From NCBI GenBank assembly GCA_026260175.1, contig JAKCWW010006608.1:1-31887 (forward strand): DNA of 31,887 nucleotides, in the 5' to 3' direction. The number at the start of each line of letters is the position of its first letter. The stretch's first letter is position 1. A program made the translations under genes and the position numbers. The notes below the pieces were generated by a model. The model saw only the letters and a program-made list of their open reading frames with translations. It was not told the DNA's origin and made no database searches. This document shows positions 1-11,352 of the stretch, in pieces. Origin of the DNA: Reticulitermes lucifugus (taxonomy: Eukaryota > Arthropoda > Insecta > Blattodea > Rhinotermitidae).

Positions 1-383
1 AACTCGCTTTGGAAGAGGCTACGGACCTGTCGTAAGACAGACTACAGAATGAATGAATATAAACAAATCTGCACATTTCTTTCACAAAACTTCAGAATCA
101 TACACTGAATGATCCTAGTGCTGTCATCACCTCAAAATTATGCACATGCTGCAAGGTTCTCATTACTGAAGGTACACATAGTAAAGTTTGGTACCAAGGT
201 TACCTAAACAGGATGAATGTTTATGAAAATTGACATGCTTCAGTTCAGTATGAGACAGCACAGATTGTGTGCACAGATGCACAGGTGGAGATTACTTCTT
301 GTTGCTCTTCACATCACACCACGTCACTTCATGAATTCCATCACAAACTTGCTGCCATATGCAATACCATCACACATTACACT

Positions 384-713
384 TTACTTAGTTCCATAAC
401 AAAAATACACACACACATACACACACCTGTCTGCAGTTGGCAGTGCATCCATCACCACAGATACAACTGACAGTCTGTGGCGCAGAAGACTGTTGTTGTC
501 ATGGTCATGCTGGCCATCCTGTTGGGCAGTCTGCTGCTGCAAGGGGTTGAGGTTGATATCACGGGGCCGACACTTTGGGAAGAGCTTTGTGATCTGGTCA
601 CTGTTCGCAACACTGATGCAGTCCTGCAGGTTATCCAACTGCAGCAGACTTGTCATGGCTCCACGGCACGTCCCTGGATCAACATTACCACCAGCGTCAG
701 TGGTTGGTACCCC
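384..713 (-). CDS. Possible terminal coding exon of an unrecognised gene
   Basis: On the minus strand a strong 3' splice site (T-run then GCAG, AG at 715-714, with a CTAAT branch-like sequence upstream) opens a frame of about 110 residues to a stop at 384. The predicted peptide is protein-like: it starts GVPTTDAGGNVDPG, then has a Leu/Asp-rich segment, an Arg/Asn/Gln-rich segment with QQQ, a His/Asp/Asn patch and RHRLSVVSVVMDALP. The last dozen codons run into a CA microsatellite, giving alternating Cys, Val and Tyr, so the natural end may have moved. I do not recognise the family. Upstream exons would lie at higher coordinates, but I could not identify any. It could still be a chance open frame. 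Confidence 0.45.
   Translation of the reverse strand, partial: GVPTTDAGGNVDPGTCRGAMTSLLQLDNLQDCISVANSDQITKLFPKCRPRDINLNPLQQQTAQQDGQHDHDNNSLLRHRLSVVSVVMDALPTADRCVYVCVYFCYGTK
404..427. repeat. CA microsatellite
   Basis: Short interrupted (CA)n run that supplies the last codons of the open frame on the minus strand. Confidence 0.8.
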
Positions 714-1600
714 CTGCAAAAACATCACATTAGGCCGGCTAACAACACAATATAATAAAGGCAACAAGTTGGGACCAACATACAGCAAATGGCTATGGCC
801 TAATACAATGTTCTATCCTGGACATGACTGGAGGGACTGAGGAATACAACAAAGTGAGTGTTCCAAGAGTTTCAAGACAGGCTGGAACCATGCCAACATG
901 TACACCCAGGAACTCTGAAATATCTATGTGATATGCTAATCCAGTCAACTGTAACACTATATTTTATTGTAGGATGTACCGTGACACCGTGTACAAATCT
1001 GTAACTACCTCCAGCAAGCAGAATCCTTCTGGAAAAGGTAATAGATGCTCAGCTACTCAATGAACTCCCCACAGGCTGATTGCTGTAATCACAACAGCCC
1101 ACCACTGGTCCAGATTCTGACCCAAACAAATGCATTCCACATCCTCCCACCAGTCTTTAAAATACATTTTACTATTACCTTCTTAGTCTAGTCTCTTTCC
1201 TTCAGGCTTTCTAACCACAACCCTCAATGCAGTTTCTCTCTCATGTATGGCACATCCTCCTTTAGTTGATCACCCTAATAATATTTGGTGAGTACATATC
1301 ATGAAGCTTTTTTTATTCAGTTTCCTCCACCTCCCCTATTACAGTCTCTCTTTGGGGCCCAAATATCTTCCTCAGTACCCTATTCTCAAACACCATCATT
1401 CCTATCTACCTTCCCTCAATGTGCAGCTCAAGTATCACACCCATGTAACACAGCAGGCAAAATGCAGCTCTTTATGTTTGAAGACAGCAAACAGGCCGAA
1501 GGAGGATGTTGGACCAAATCGCAGCAAACACTCCCCGGCTGTTAATTTCTTAGTGCATGAAATTTTAATCTGTTTGTCGCTTTACTACAGTCATATACAA
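714..1600. other. No gene seen; possible intron of the minus-strand gene
   Basis: AT-rich and CT-rich sequence with only short open frames and no recognisable domain. If the exon at 384-713 is real, this would be its upstream intron. Confidence 0.4.
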
Positions 1601-1630
1601 CAATTATCAAGTACTTACTATTTATTTATC

Positions 1631-1666
1631 GTTACTAGTTTCTGCATGGGATCGCCATCTTCAGAC
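1631..1666 (-). repeat. Hammerhead-like repeat remnant
   Basis: Minus strand: CTGAAGA (1664-1658), a decayed stem region starting TGGCGAT, GAAAC (1642-1638), then TAGTAAC. It shares GAAACTAGTAAC with both arms of the foldback at 10266-10510, so it belongs to the same repeat family. Stem II is poorly preserved, so activity is unlikely. Confidence 0.45.
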
Positions 1667-1894
1667 AAAAACCTTATTAAACTCTAAAAATTATTAATGC
1701 AATGCTTGCTCCTCATCGCCAAATTGGGTGCAGCACAGTGAAAAGTACCAAGTACATGAGGTGGATATGAGATGTAACTGTGTTATATTTTGTTGTGCCC
1801 TCCTCACTCCTTTAAGTTTTGATCCCAGTCTGAGGTGAAGAACTTTCAGCTGAGAAGCTGCAATGTTGCATTTTATTTTCTCTCTATTGTGGCC

Positions 1895-2045
1895 GTGTAT
1901 TCTTATTCTTCTTGGCTTTGCATTAGTAATTTTTAATGACGTTCCCAAACATCTGAACTCTGCCACCCTTTCGAAGGACTTACTGAGGATCTTTATTATG
2001 GTTTCTATTGACAAGTCACGAACATATACTTAACATAAATGATTT
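1895..2045 (-). pseudogene. Degenerate RTE-type reverse transcriptase fragment
   Basis: Minus-strand peptide pieces KYMFVT and SFERVAEFRCLGTSL, in shifted frames, match in order the segment of the element at 19229-19592 that reads KYMVVS then FERVEQFRYLGTAL. This part lies just after the catalytic palm of RTE-like endonuclease/reverse-transcriptase proteins. Only about 50 codons can be followed, with a frameshift and stops. Confidence 0.55.
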
Positions 2046-2349
2046 CTCGAACTATTGTTGGACCTTCCACACATCTACGCGTTTCGTCTGCGCAACTGCA
2101 GCGACAGGCCGCTGACTTTAAGAACACTATACAGCTTCCAAACCGATCCCTCACCATGTGACTCAGCGGTGAGTCATGTGACCCGCACCCCTGGTCCAGC
2201 CCTTCCCCCAAGCGTGCGCAGCAGACGGAAAGTCCGTTCTGCACAAATGCCTGCCGTTGGAGCCCACTGTGCCAGTATGACCCTAACTCAATCCACGACC
2301 TCTCAACATTATTTCCCTTCGATTAATTGTAATTTTTTATCCTCCTACT

Positions 2350-2575
2350 TATGCCTTCGCTAACCAGAATAAGGGCCGGACAAATGGGATTAAAATCCCG
2401 GCCGGAAGATTTTCTCTTCGCCATTGCATCCAAACCGGCTTTGGGACCCACCATGCCTTCTACACAGTGAATACCCAGAGCTCTTTCTCGGGGTAAGAGA
2501 ACGGGGCGTGTAGGTGACAACTCGCCTATATCTAGTGCCAACGTTAAGAACGCGCTGGACAATACCTCCACTTCC
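2350..2575 (-). mobile_element. SINE-like dispersed repeat, family A
   Basis: The minus strand carries the peptide-like signature of a very common insect SINE body: AFLTLALDIGE, then LLPRERALGIHC, GPKAGLDAMAKRK and RDFNP. The same order occurs on the plus strand near 7850-8100. It is non-coding repeat sequence, and the translation serves only as an alignment aid. No terminal duplication was found. Confidence 0.6.
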
Positions 2576-2579
2576 TTAT

Positions 2580-3225
2580 ATGTGTGTATTCATGGTGAGG
2601 TACTTAATTAGGCACAGAGACATCTTTTCCCTTCACGCTTTTCATTCAAAACTTGGTGCCCTACACATTCTTTGCTTTCCCCCGTGAATGATACACGGTC
2701 TACCTATGTCATTTTTCTTGATTTAATGACTGTGGAATATCAGATGAAACGTAAAAGTTTAAATCTACACGTCCTGCAATCTTATCTTTTCTTCTGCGAC
2801 CTTTTCCTTCGTAAGTCCACACATTTTCTTCAGTCTCCTGTTTTCAAACTCATTTATTCTATAGTATATTCTTCCCACAGAAGGAGACACAAAGACATTA
2901 AAAATAACTCAAACTAAATCGTGGCATTCACTGTTCGGCTCTACCTTTTTCGTCTCCTTAAAAGACGCTTCTCAACTGCGGCAGTTACTCTGAAACCAAC
3001 CGATTAATCAACTATGCTGCCAATACAGATTTTCGATTCCTTCATAAATGAGTCACCACGTAAAGGCGTCTCGCGAAAAAATTTCCTCTTCAGCCGAAAA
3101 CGGTAGCCGCCATTCTCCTCTCGTTCTTAGAAAAAAGAAGTCGTTACTCAAATCTGTAACCGATGGTGGGGGGGGGAAGAGAAACTGATATCAAACTTTG
3201 AACAGCACGTAACTTACACAGCTGG
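2580..3225. other. No gene or repeat recognised
   Basis: Low-complexity AT-rich sequence with a G run near 3167-3176. No open frame of interest. Confidence 0.4.
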
Positions 3226-3229
3226 TTAA

Positions 3230-3332
3230 GCAAAGGTAAAGTTGCCCCTGTACTTAACTAGGCATCATGCCTTGAAGACGTATGGGCAGTAGGGATACAG
3301 CTCCACGCATTCTTAGCCTCTCCACTATACGT
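3230..3332 (+). mobile_element. SINE-like dispersed repeat, family A fragment
   Basis: Begins with AGGTAAAG and runs into GATACAGCTCCACGCATTCT. It aligns in order with the plus-strand copy near 7806-7890 (AGGTAAAG, then GTATAGCTCCATGCACTCGT). Only the 5' third of the repeat is present. Confidence 0.55.
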
Positions 3333-4465
3333 AAGAGATGAGTGATCTAAGGGGCGAGTGGGACACCGTGGAGCGTAAAAAAATTGCGTGCACAGCGCCA
3401 CCGTTCACATGCGGGCCAAAAAAAGATCATGCTAAACATAATATTCGGCTTACATTTTAATCATCTGTAATGGGGGAAAAAATCCCTTTCCTCCCGAACT
3501 TTCGGCGAGTTCGCAACATTTTGCAAAAACGGACCCATCTACTTCACTCTGTGGGTCGGCGTATCTTCGAATGTACGTGTAACAACCCGGGAACGGGGTT
3601 TCTTTGGAAAACAGTGGAGAATTCTATGAAAAGTTTTTTCATTTAGATCCGAAAATCTTAAAGGTCACTTTATATGAAGATCTACATGCATTTCTGCGCG
3701 CATCTTTAGCGTAAATTTCTTAAAAATTTATCGGAGCGAAAAACGGTTCGAACGAATATTGTACAGAAAGCTGAAATACACATTTTATGTGTACTTTTCT
3801 CATCTTGAAGTTTTCGAGATTTAAAAAATGGGGACGCTACGGACACATTAGACTTTTATATTGAACAGCGAGTCTTCCTAACATACCCATCCTATTACAA
3901 AATAAAGTACTGCATTCGTCTTTTAGACATGACTTCTGGACTTAGAGCGCCTGAGGACAGAAACAGATTCACTTTTCGATATGTTTTGGAATACTATACA
4001 ATGGACAAGTAACTGTTTCGCCGAACTTTTAATATGTCATCACAGCAAGTGTTATACTGTATACCAAACACACCGTGTCCACGTTTGCCTCGACAGTCAC
4101 TGACTAAATGCATGCAGACACTGGGCTGGTTAATACGTGGTCACACAGACAGACACGACGATAATAGTCGCTTTTCGCAATTTTGCGAACGCGCCTAAAA
4201 ACGGGGTTAGGGGAACCACCAGAAACATACGATGCGTGATAAGATGTAAATTACGGATTAATAAACACACAAACATTTGTGTTGGTGTTTACTGGCATGA
4301 CACTGCTCCGGGCTGAAAAGTTGTCAGGGTGATTGAACGACGCAGTGCTTAGCGGAGAGGGAGACAAAAGACGCAGTTATCTTCGACTGCTCTGTCTTCA
4401 TACATCAGCCTGCATGGTGCTACGGTCGCTTCCTTCTCTTGCTTAAATCCCCGTTGTGTTTACAA
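3333..4465. other. No gene recognised
   Basis: About 1.1 kb with no open frame over 60 codons on either strand and no repeat that I can align elsewhere in the window. Confidence 0.4.
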
Positions 4466-4469
4466 CAAA

Positions 4470-4572
4470 CTAAAAATGCTGATTTTCTCAGTCAAATACA
4501 ACTTTACTATTTAATAAATCAGCTACATACGTAGTAAAGTTGCGTTGTAACTGAGAAAACCTGCATTTTTAG
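4470..4572. repeat. Small foldback (MITE-like) element
   Basis: Left arm 4470-4509 and right arm 4532-4572 are inverted copies: CTAAAAATGC, then TTTTCTCAGT, then CAACTTTACTA in each, with about seven mismatches. They are separated by a 22-base loop, making a hairpin of about 100 bp. No clear target duplication. Confidence 0.6.
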
Positions 4573-5099
4573 TATGTAGTCCATCATCTGGAAGCTTTTC
4601 TCCAGGGCACTGGTAGTCTGATGAGACATCTCCACAACAGCGTCAGAATCCTTCCTCACTTTTCGTTTTGGTGCAGCTGTTCTAAGTTCTCCTCAGTTAC
4701 ATCAGTAGCATGAGAGTGGAGAACTTCTCGATATCAGCATCTTTCACACCTACGAATCCTTCTGCTGGAACTTTAAACGACAGCATTTCCCAACCAGGCT
4801 TCTGAGGAACCCGAGGATGCCGCAGAACATCGTTACGGCTTCCGCGAGAAACCGTGAAATAAATAAAAATGTTGAAATAACGCGCAAAATTCCAAACATG
4901 GCTCGAAATATTGCAGGAATTTTTTTCGGCAATTGGAAATTCTGCCGTAATCTCCAACTGCCTCTGGTTTGTTTTCGTTTTCATAAATAGACGTTCCTCG
5001 GAATATGAGAAATTATTTTAAGAGTTTCTCCATGTGAAAAACGTTAGGAAACACTGCTTTACGGGATAACACGCGGATGTTCCTTACGTCGTCCTGCTT

Positions 5100-5570
5100 G
5101 TGTGGGATCTCAGAAAGTCATTAATTGCTCCAAACAAAAGCTCCTTCAAGCACCAGTCCTCCACGGACTCCTTCACACTGACGCACCGCTGCATGGTTTC
5201 CAGCATTCACTCGCGCTAGCAAACGTCTCCTTACCACTTTCATCCAAAATACTGCGCAAGGTGCGGTGTGTACCACCTCCTGAATGTTGTGATGATTCCC
5301 TGGTTGAGTGACTATAGGAGTATGGTGGTGACGTTGGGCAGATAATGATCTTGGATATTCAGATCGGCGAGACCAACATCCTGCGGATGCACTGGAGCAT
5401 TATCAAGAACAAGGATATCTGGACTTCGGATACAATTTTTACGCCAGCCTTTAGTGACATGACCTTTTCCCTCACCTCAGCACCACGGACAACCTTCCCG
5501 TGTCTCATCTTCCAGCCATACACACAACGCCCTTTCCATCTTTTCGACGACGAGGTAACGACGACTTCAC
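5100..5570 (-). pseudogene. Tigger/pogo-type DDE transposase relic
   Basis: Minus-strand translation contains LVLDNAPVHP (first codon near 5413), then NIQDHYLPNVTTILL, a stop, and LNQGIITTFRRWY ending near 5268. This is the order of the pogo/Tigger catalytic block: a DNAPxHP aspartate followed by FLPPNxTSLxQPxDQG. The second catalytic region is broken by a stop and by loss of the QPMD residues. Flanking frames are shifted. A further minus-strand open frame at 4697-4984 may be its C-terminal extension, but I could not show that. Confidence 0.6.
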
Positions 5571-5829
5571 ACAAGAAATTTTCGCGCCCGATGGAGCACT
5601 GGCCTTAACGCTTCCCACGCTCCTATCTTCAGTTTTCCTGATGCAACACCTCGAGTCATTTACATCACAATGGCATCATGCCGAGGAGATGCTCATTCGT
5701 CTGTCCAGCTTACCCAGCACCGCCTCCACGTTCTCCAGCAGAGACATAACCATATCAACAGGCTCTCCATCAGCACGCATCAACCATAATCCAGGCATAA
5801 TGAAACACGACGGCAAGACTTAGTTTCAG

Positions 5830-7025
5830 AAACTGTAAAACGTATGTCTATGTACATTCCATACCGCACGATATCTAGGCAGCTACCGACACAGACGGAC
5901 AAATAAGGCCTCTTGTGCAGACCTATGCAAGCACGACCGCCAGTGACCGAGGTACCTACACCGCCTTATACGAGGGTTTCCACAGTAATTCTTCCGCGAA
6001 TAAGCGAAACCACGAATGAGGAGGGTCTGCTGTGTTTCAATCTCATTCAGATGTTATTCATTCGAAATACAAATCCACTGCGAAAAAGCTGTCACACTGA
6101 ACAGCCAGAGTACTGTACTTTGTTAGTCATAATATCGACATATGCTTCAAATAAAAGAAATAATAATATATGTTTTATTTCCTTGTGGCCTATTTAATGA
6201 CGCTGTCGGTAGCTCTGACTTCACAGCGTCAAATGGTACGACGATCATAACGTATTGGAAACGATGCGGAAGGGAGCGGTTGTGGCCTCATTTGTGGCCC
6301 TAAGACGGCAACTGTTTTGGGGGATTGAGGAAAACCACGAAAACACCTGATTCAGGATAGTCGTTGTTCCGGCCACGATTAGATTCGGACACTTTCCAAA
6401 CACAAGTCAGAACGTTACCGACTTAGCCAGCTCACTCGGTCAATCAAATCCGAGTTTGTCACGCAGCGGGTTTCTATACAGAGCCATATTTTATTCATGG
6501 ATAGTTCGGGTTACAAAGGACCGACAAGAACCAAAACACGATATTCCATCACAAATACAGCGAATAATTCTGGAAATAAATTTTCATTTCATTCAATCTT
6601 CAGACCAACATACAATCGATATCGGGTATGTCTAAGCACTAACAACTTGAAACACTGGGACAGGTTACAGCCTTTCCATTATACTTTTAAGGTCATAACA
6701 CTGGAGCAAATAAAGTCTAATTGTAATAGACGCATCATTAATGCCAATATCTAACTGCTAGCATCAGAAACAGCAACAATGGGTCACACCTGCAGACGCT
6801 ATGTTATATGAAGCACACGTGTAACTCCTGGAAGTCGGTGCTGGGATGCCTTTGAGATGTCAGTGATCTCTATACGAAGTCACGTGCACTCACTGTTATG
6901 AATTGTGCATCACGTAGTGTGTACCTACTCCAAACAAGGAGTTCTAGGAAGTGCCTATGGAGTCTACTTTCCTTTAAACACCGACCTGTATATAGAGATA
7001 AGCCTGAATTATAATAATTACACAA
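5830..7025. other. No gene recognised
   Basis: Several 60-90 codon open frames occur by chance. None has a recognisable domain, a convincing splice context or a counterpart elsewhere in the window. Confidence 0.4.
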
Positions 7026-7261
7026 GTCAGAGGTATACTTCTGTACTTAATATCCACGAGCAAAGACTCTATGTGAAGGCCATCAGACATAACCTAACAT
7101 TTTCGCACCTTAAACAATTTTGCAAGTGTTTGCGCACGAAAATGTCAGAGGTATACTTCTGTACTTAATATCCACGAGCAAAGACTCTATGTGAAGGCCA
7201 TCAGACATAACCTAACATTTTCGCACCTTAAACAATTTTGCAAGTGTTTGCGCACGAAAAT
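7026..7261. repeat. Exact tandem duplication, 118-bp unit, two copies
   Basis: Units 7026-7143 and 7144-7261 are identical by eye across all 118 bases, and GTC at 7262-7264 starts a third copy that is cut short. Each unit contains an internal inverted repeat, ACATTTTCG ... CGAAAATGT, around its 3' end. The flanks differ immediately. Confidence 0.95.
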
Positions 7262-7799
7262 GTCTTGTACATCTGTAAGCACGGTTGTAAGACATCTCCA
7301 TACCGAATTGTAAAGGCTCACTAATATTTGCCATATAAAAAAGTGTATTTTATAATAGTATTCTTTTCGATTCACTACAATGTACATCACAGTGCTGCCA
7401 ACCACTTCAACATTACGCCGTGCTCAAATGTGAAATTTGAACACTTTTTAGCAAGAAGTTTCACAATTAAATAATACTTACTTTACTTATACAGCAAAGT
7501 TATTGTTAAGAGCTGTCATTATAAACCTTAGTGTCTAACTACGTCCTTACCTTACTTTTAAACAACCGTGACTCCTTAAACTTCACGAATTGGACCCATA
7601 TTAACAGGACTTACCTTTTCCTCAAATAACTTAATGTACTCACGAAGTCTGGCAGACTTTCTGAATCACCAATTTCAGGGCCCCAAGACACACTCTAAGA
7701 AGTTCGCACGACCGTCATGTTGGAATTAGCGATGTGATGAGCAGATTCGTGCAGAAGTACATGGGCTGGAGGAATTGGAAAAAATGGCAGCGGGCCTTC

Positions 7800-8105
7800 A
7801 GAACAGGTAAAGGTAGTTTCCGTGCTTCGCTACTCCACAACGCTATGAAAAGGTATGGGGAGTGGAGGTATAGCTCCATGCACTCGTAATCTTGGTACTA
7901 GATACAGACAAGGTCAGCTTCACGTCCCGACCGCTTTACTCTCTAAGGTCCAAAAACTCCACCAAAATACCCCCAACCCCCGCAATATCCACTGGAGAGC
8001 TGACTGGTTGGGTCCAACAGCCGGTCTGAACGCCGTGGAGACAATAAATCTCTCTGCCCCTAACAGGAACTGGGTTCCAATTCCCCGATCGTCCAAAATG
8101 TAGCC
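7800..8105 (+). mobile_element. SINE-like dispersed repeat, family A, longest copy
   Basis: Starts AGGTAAAGGTAG (7806) and carries in order GTATAGCTCCATGCACTCGTAA, TCCCGACCGCTTTA, CCACTGGAGAGCTGACTGG and a tail ending TCCAAAATGTAGCC. It is the same family as 2350-2575 (-) and 3230-3332 (+). The GGTAAAG head also starts the tail of the tRNA-headed SINE at 9407-9715, hinting at a shared module. Confidence 0.6.
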
Positions 8106-8109
8106 TAGT

Positions 8110-9395
8110 CACGATAGCGACTCAGCTCTCCATGCTCCAGAGCAGGGTTGGGGACAACTTCAACCCACTGGAGAGCCACACAATTCGTAAGGACTCGCCC
8201 GCATGTATCGAAGAGGGGGAAGGGGATTGAATCAACTGGAACGCAGTTACTTACAAACACATTTGTTTTATTGCTAGTTATTAAAGTTGCCATATTATGT
8301 TCTGCAGACCTCTTGTAGTGTTTGTTAAACTGTGTTACTGAAACTATTCAGGTGACTGAGGGCTGCATGTTGGTCAGCACTGCTCCACAGGAAAAATATA
8401 TGGAGAAACAGAATGCGAGAAGAAGGTGGGAAGGGAAAGAGGGGATGAAGAACGAGATGCAAGGGAAATAATAAAAACAAAACGCTGCTGCAACATGAAA
8501 GACGCAAAGCTGTGCTCTTTTACTCCGAGTAATCTGCTATCAAAGAATTAATCGATCAATAGTGACAGCAACCCACCCCCAGGGTAATGGATCCTGCTGC
8601 ACACACTACCGCGTGTTTTATCGGGGCCGTGGCGCCTCTCGTCACAGGGCGACGGCAACTCTCCATCTTAACTGCGCACACACGCTTCGGTTTACAGTGA
8701 TTAAACCCTCTACAGCACAGCAGTGACTAACGCGCATGAAGCACTTACGTAAATATTAAATAACCCAGCACTTTGCCCACACGTGTGTTTGTGTTCCGCA
8801 TGGTTCTCACAATAAACAGCATTAACTGAAGTCGGAATGCGTTTTCCGCGAAGAATTTTTAAATCTCCATATTATCTTGAGGAATTACCAAGCCTCAAAT
8901 ATTGCACGGCGGGATTCCGCATACACTTCCACCTTATCAAATACACTACATTATTGTAATGGTTTGATAAATTTTAGACACACTGCCAATGACTTTTCGC
9001 CACATACCGCGTAAAGAAATGAGTCTTGTTCTGCACCTTCTCAATATAACTGCCTGCATCTTTAATGCCAATATACTGTGTGTTACACACCCTGGAGCCT
9101 GTTAGGTTTCAGGGATTCTCGATTCTTGTACAGCAGTTACAATCGTTTGTTTGTACATCTGTCAGCTTCAGGTCAGAATTCCTACTGTAAGCCTGACGGA
9201 TGGTTCTACAGTATGTAATTCGGTAATAAATATCGGTGGCATGCAGTTAAAAAGTTCTGTTTGTTCAAATTGCTGTGTATGTTCATTCATACATTCATGA
9301 CATATTTAACGACCTTTTGTCTGTGGCTCAAACTATAGTGTCGGGTGATGACGTGATTAGTAAACAATGTCAGATGGGATGAGACGCCATATGGT
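8110..9395. other. No gene recognised
   Basis: No open frame with a recognisable product. The CAGGGTTGGGGACAACTT at about 8142 resembles a hAT terminal repeat, but no partner end was found. Confidence 0.35.
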
Positions 9396-9726
9396 CTGTT
9401 ACAAATTTAAAGGTAAAGTGGTCCCATACAGGCCTTGGCAGGCCCTTAGGGCTCCAGGAGGTTGAGGCTCCCAGGTTTTTAGACAATTGGCACATGAAGG
9501 TGGTAAGGTTGCCAGCCCTACGCACCGGCCGCCATTACCCCCCAGGAGAGATTCCTGGTACTCATTTCTGTTAGAGGCTGAATCGACCCCAGGGCCATAG
9601 TGCAACCGGAACGATTATGTCAATGAAAAATTCCAGTGACACCATCGGGAATCGAACCCGCGACGTTCCGGTTTGTAGCGCAGTGCCTCAACCAACTGTG
9701 CCACCGCGTGCCCCCCTGTTACAAAT
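9396..9726 (-). mobile_element. tRNA-derived SINE with 11-bp target duplication
   Basis: The minus strand starts with a tRNA-like head: box A TGGCACAGTTGG (9703-9692) and a perfect box B GGTTCGATTCC (9658-9648), normal pol III spacing. A body of about 240 bases follows, ending ...CTTTACCTTTAAA. CTGTTACAAAT flanks it on both sides (9396-9406 and 9716-9726), which fixes the element at 9407-9715. The spurious translations of both halves are common in predicted proteins of cockroach-like genomes (from memory). Confidence 0.9.
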
Positions 9727-10265
9727 GTACCAATGAAAAAATTTACAATGGAGACCACAGTCGCCGTATAATATTCGCCAAACGTATAAACAAAAATAAA
9801 AATTACATAAATAAGCGTGAAGAATGGCGAGATTCCCACTCCATACAATGGAGCACAATGACCCTGATTCGATAAAGCAATGTGGTCGCCGGCTATATCT
9901 TCCCTAGAAAGATTCTGATCCGTTTTCATTCCACATACCCGGTGCGAGAGTGAAACTTCAGGTTCCCCTCTTCAATGTCAAATTGCTTTGTTACCTGAAA
10001 TTACGTGCCACCGTGCGTTCTGAATACCGCCTTGCAATTTAAGAACCACTAGACACAAACCTTTCCACTTAAAAAAATTTACTGAGTCAGTGAAAGTGGA
10101 AACAAAATTCCCAAGACGCTTTAAGCCCCTTCTGACCTGTGTCTATGAAATAGCGGGTCATCGAAAATAATGGACCTAGTTTCCAGACGTCATAAGGTTT
10201 ATGATAAGAGATATATATATATGGGATTTGCTGTAATGTGTTCATCAACTCACAAAAGTTATGTT
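9727..10265. other. No gene recognised
   Basis: AT-rich sequence with a short AT dinucleotide run near 10210-10222. Nothing further identified. Confidence 0.4.
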
Positions 10266-10510
10266 AAAAACACAGTCCTACACAACACATACACAAGTTT
10301 TCCAGGTTACTAGTTTCGTCTTTGTTAACTAGCCATCATCAGACTTCATTTTTATCAACAGCCGTCCAGTGAAACGTACCCTGGCATCCTATATGCAAGG
10401 TAAGTTTCACTGGACGACTGTTCTTAAAAAAAGGTCTGATCATTACTTGTTAACAACACCGAAACTAGTAACCCAGAAAACGTGTATGTGTTGTGTAAGA
10501 CTGTCTTTTA
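10266..10510. repeat. Foldback with hammerhead-like motif in each arm
   Basis: The left arm (10266-10376) and right arm (about 10402-10510) are inverted copies at roughly 80% identity by eye, with a 25-base loop. Left arm, minus strand: CTGATGA (10342-10336), TGGCTAGTTAAC..., GAAAC (10317-10313), TAGTAACC. Right arm, plus strand: GGT-CTGATCA (10436-10442) ... CACC-GAAAC (10461-10465)-TAGTA-ACC. GGT/ACC would form stem I, and CTAG is a palindromic stem III. Resembles paired termini of a Penelope-like element; the element body is missing. Confidence 0.7.
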
Positions 10511-11133
10511 ATACACCATTTGAAGAAAACACAACTGGGAAAGAGAACAACTCACAAAATTTTCTTCAACATCCACGCGCGCATCTTTTTTTGCGCATAC
10601 TCCACGCGCAACAATTTTTATGGCAAGTGATGTTCACAGATGAGGAAACCTTTCACTTGAATAGTTACGTAAACATGGACAACTGTTGCATCTGGGGACA
10701 GAAACGGCCACGTGAAATTTACGAGTATGTGCCGGACTTCCCGAAAGTTAATGTGTGGTGTGGCATAAGGCATGGAGATGTAAACACCGTCAAGACAACT
10801 GTTTACCTTTCCACGAATTGACGACATTGAACAAGAAGAAGGCGAAATTTTGTTTCAACAAGATGGTGCTCCACTCCACTTCAGGCATGAGGTACGAGGT
10901 GCACTGAATCTCGGATCTCCCTAATCCGTGGACTGGAAGAGGCGAACCACCACGTAGCCCACAAGGAGTACTGACCTCTCACCACTGGATATTTTTTCTG
11001 TGGGGATGTATAAAATATCTCGTTCAAGCCGGGAAAAGTCGTGATTTACGTCATCTGCGAGAGATAATTAACACAAGCGTAGCGGCACTCACTCCGTCAA
11101 TGCTTCAAGGAACATGGCACGAAGCTGAGTACC

Positions 11134-11352
11134 TTCTAAATCAGCGGTCGCCAACCGGTGGTCCGAGGACCACTGATGGTCCGCGAGAAAATTTTGGTGG
11201 TCCGNNNNNNNNNNNNNNNNNNNNNNNNNNNNNNNNNNNNNNNNNNNNNNNNNNNNNNNNNNNNNNNNNNNNNNNNNNNNNNNNNNNNNNATTCAAAATT
11301 GTGAGTTTAGTGGTCCGTGAGGTCCGAATGGTTGGCGACCGCTGTTCTAGAT
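11134..11352. mobile_element. hAT-like non-autonomous element with 8-bp target duplication
   Basis: Terminal inverted repeats CAGCGGTCGCCAACC (from 11142) and its complement GGTTGGCGACCGCTG (ending 11344), plus subterminal GGTGGTCCG/ GGTCCG blocks. Flanks TTCTAAAT (11134-11141) and TTCTAGAT (11345-11352) match at 7 of 8 bases, the hAT duplication length. It interrupts the transposase relic between codons for EYLL and DVCR. The interior is hidden by an 86-base N run. Confidence 0.85.
11205..11290. other. Assembly gap (86 N)
   Basis: Run of unknown bases inside the hAT-like element. Its true length is unknown. Confidence 1.

Noticed and set aside
1285..1687. Overlapping plus-strand frames of 86 and 128 codons
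   Set aside because: Low-complexity Ser/Pro/Tyr composition, no domain, and the end overlaps a repeat remnant.
7026..7264. CRISPR-like direct repeats
   Set aside because: Only two adjacent identical units without spacers, in a eukaryotic context.
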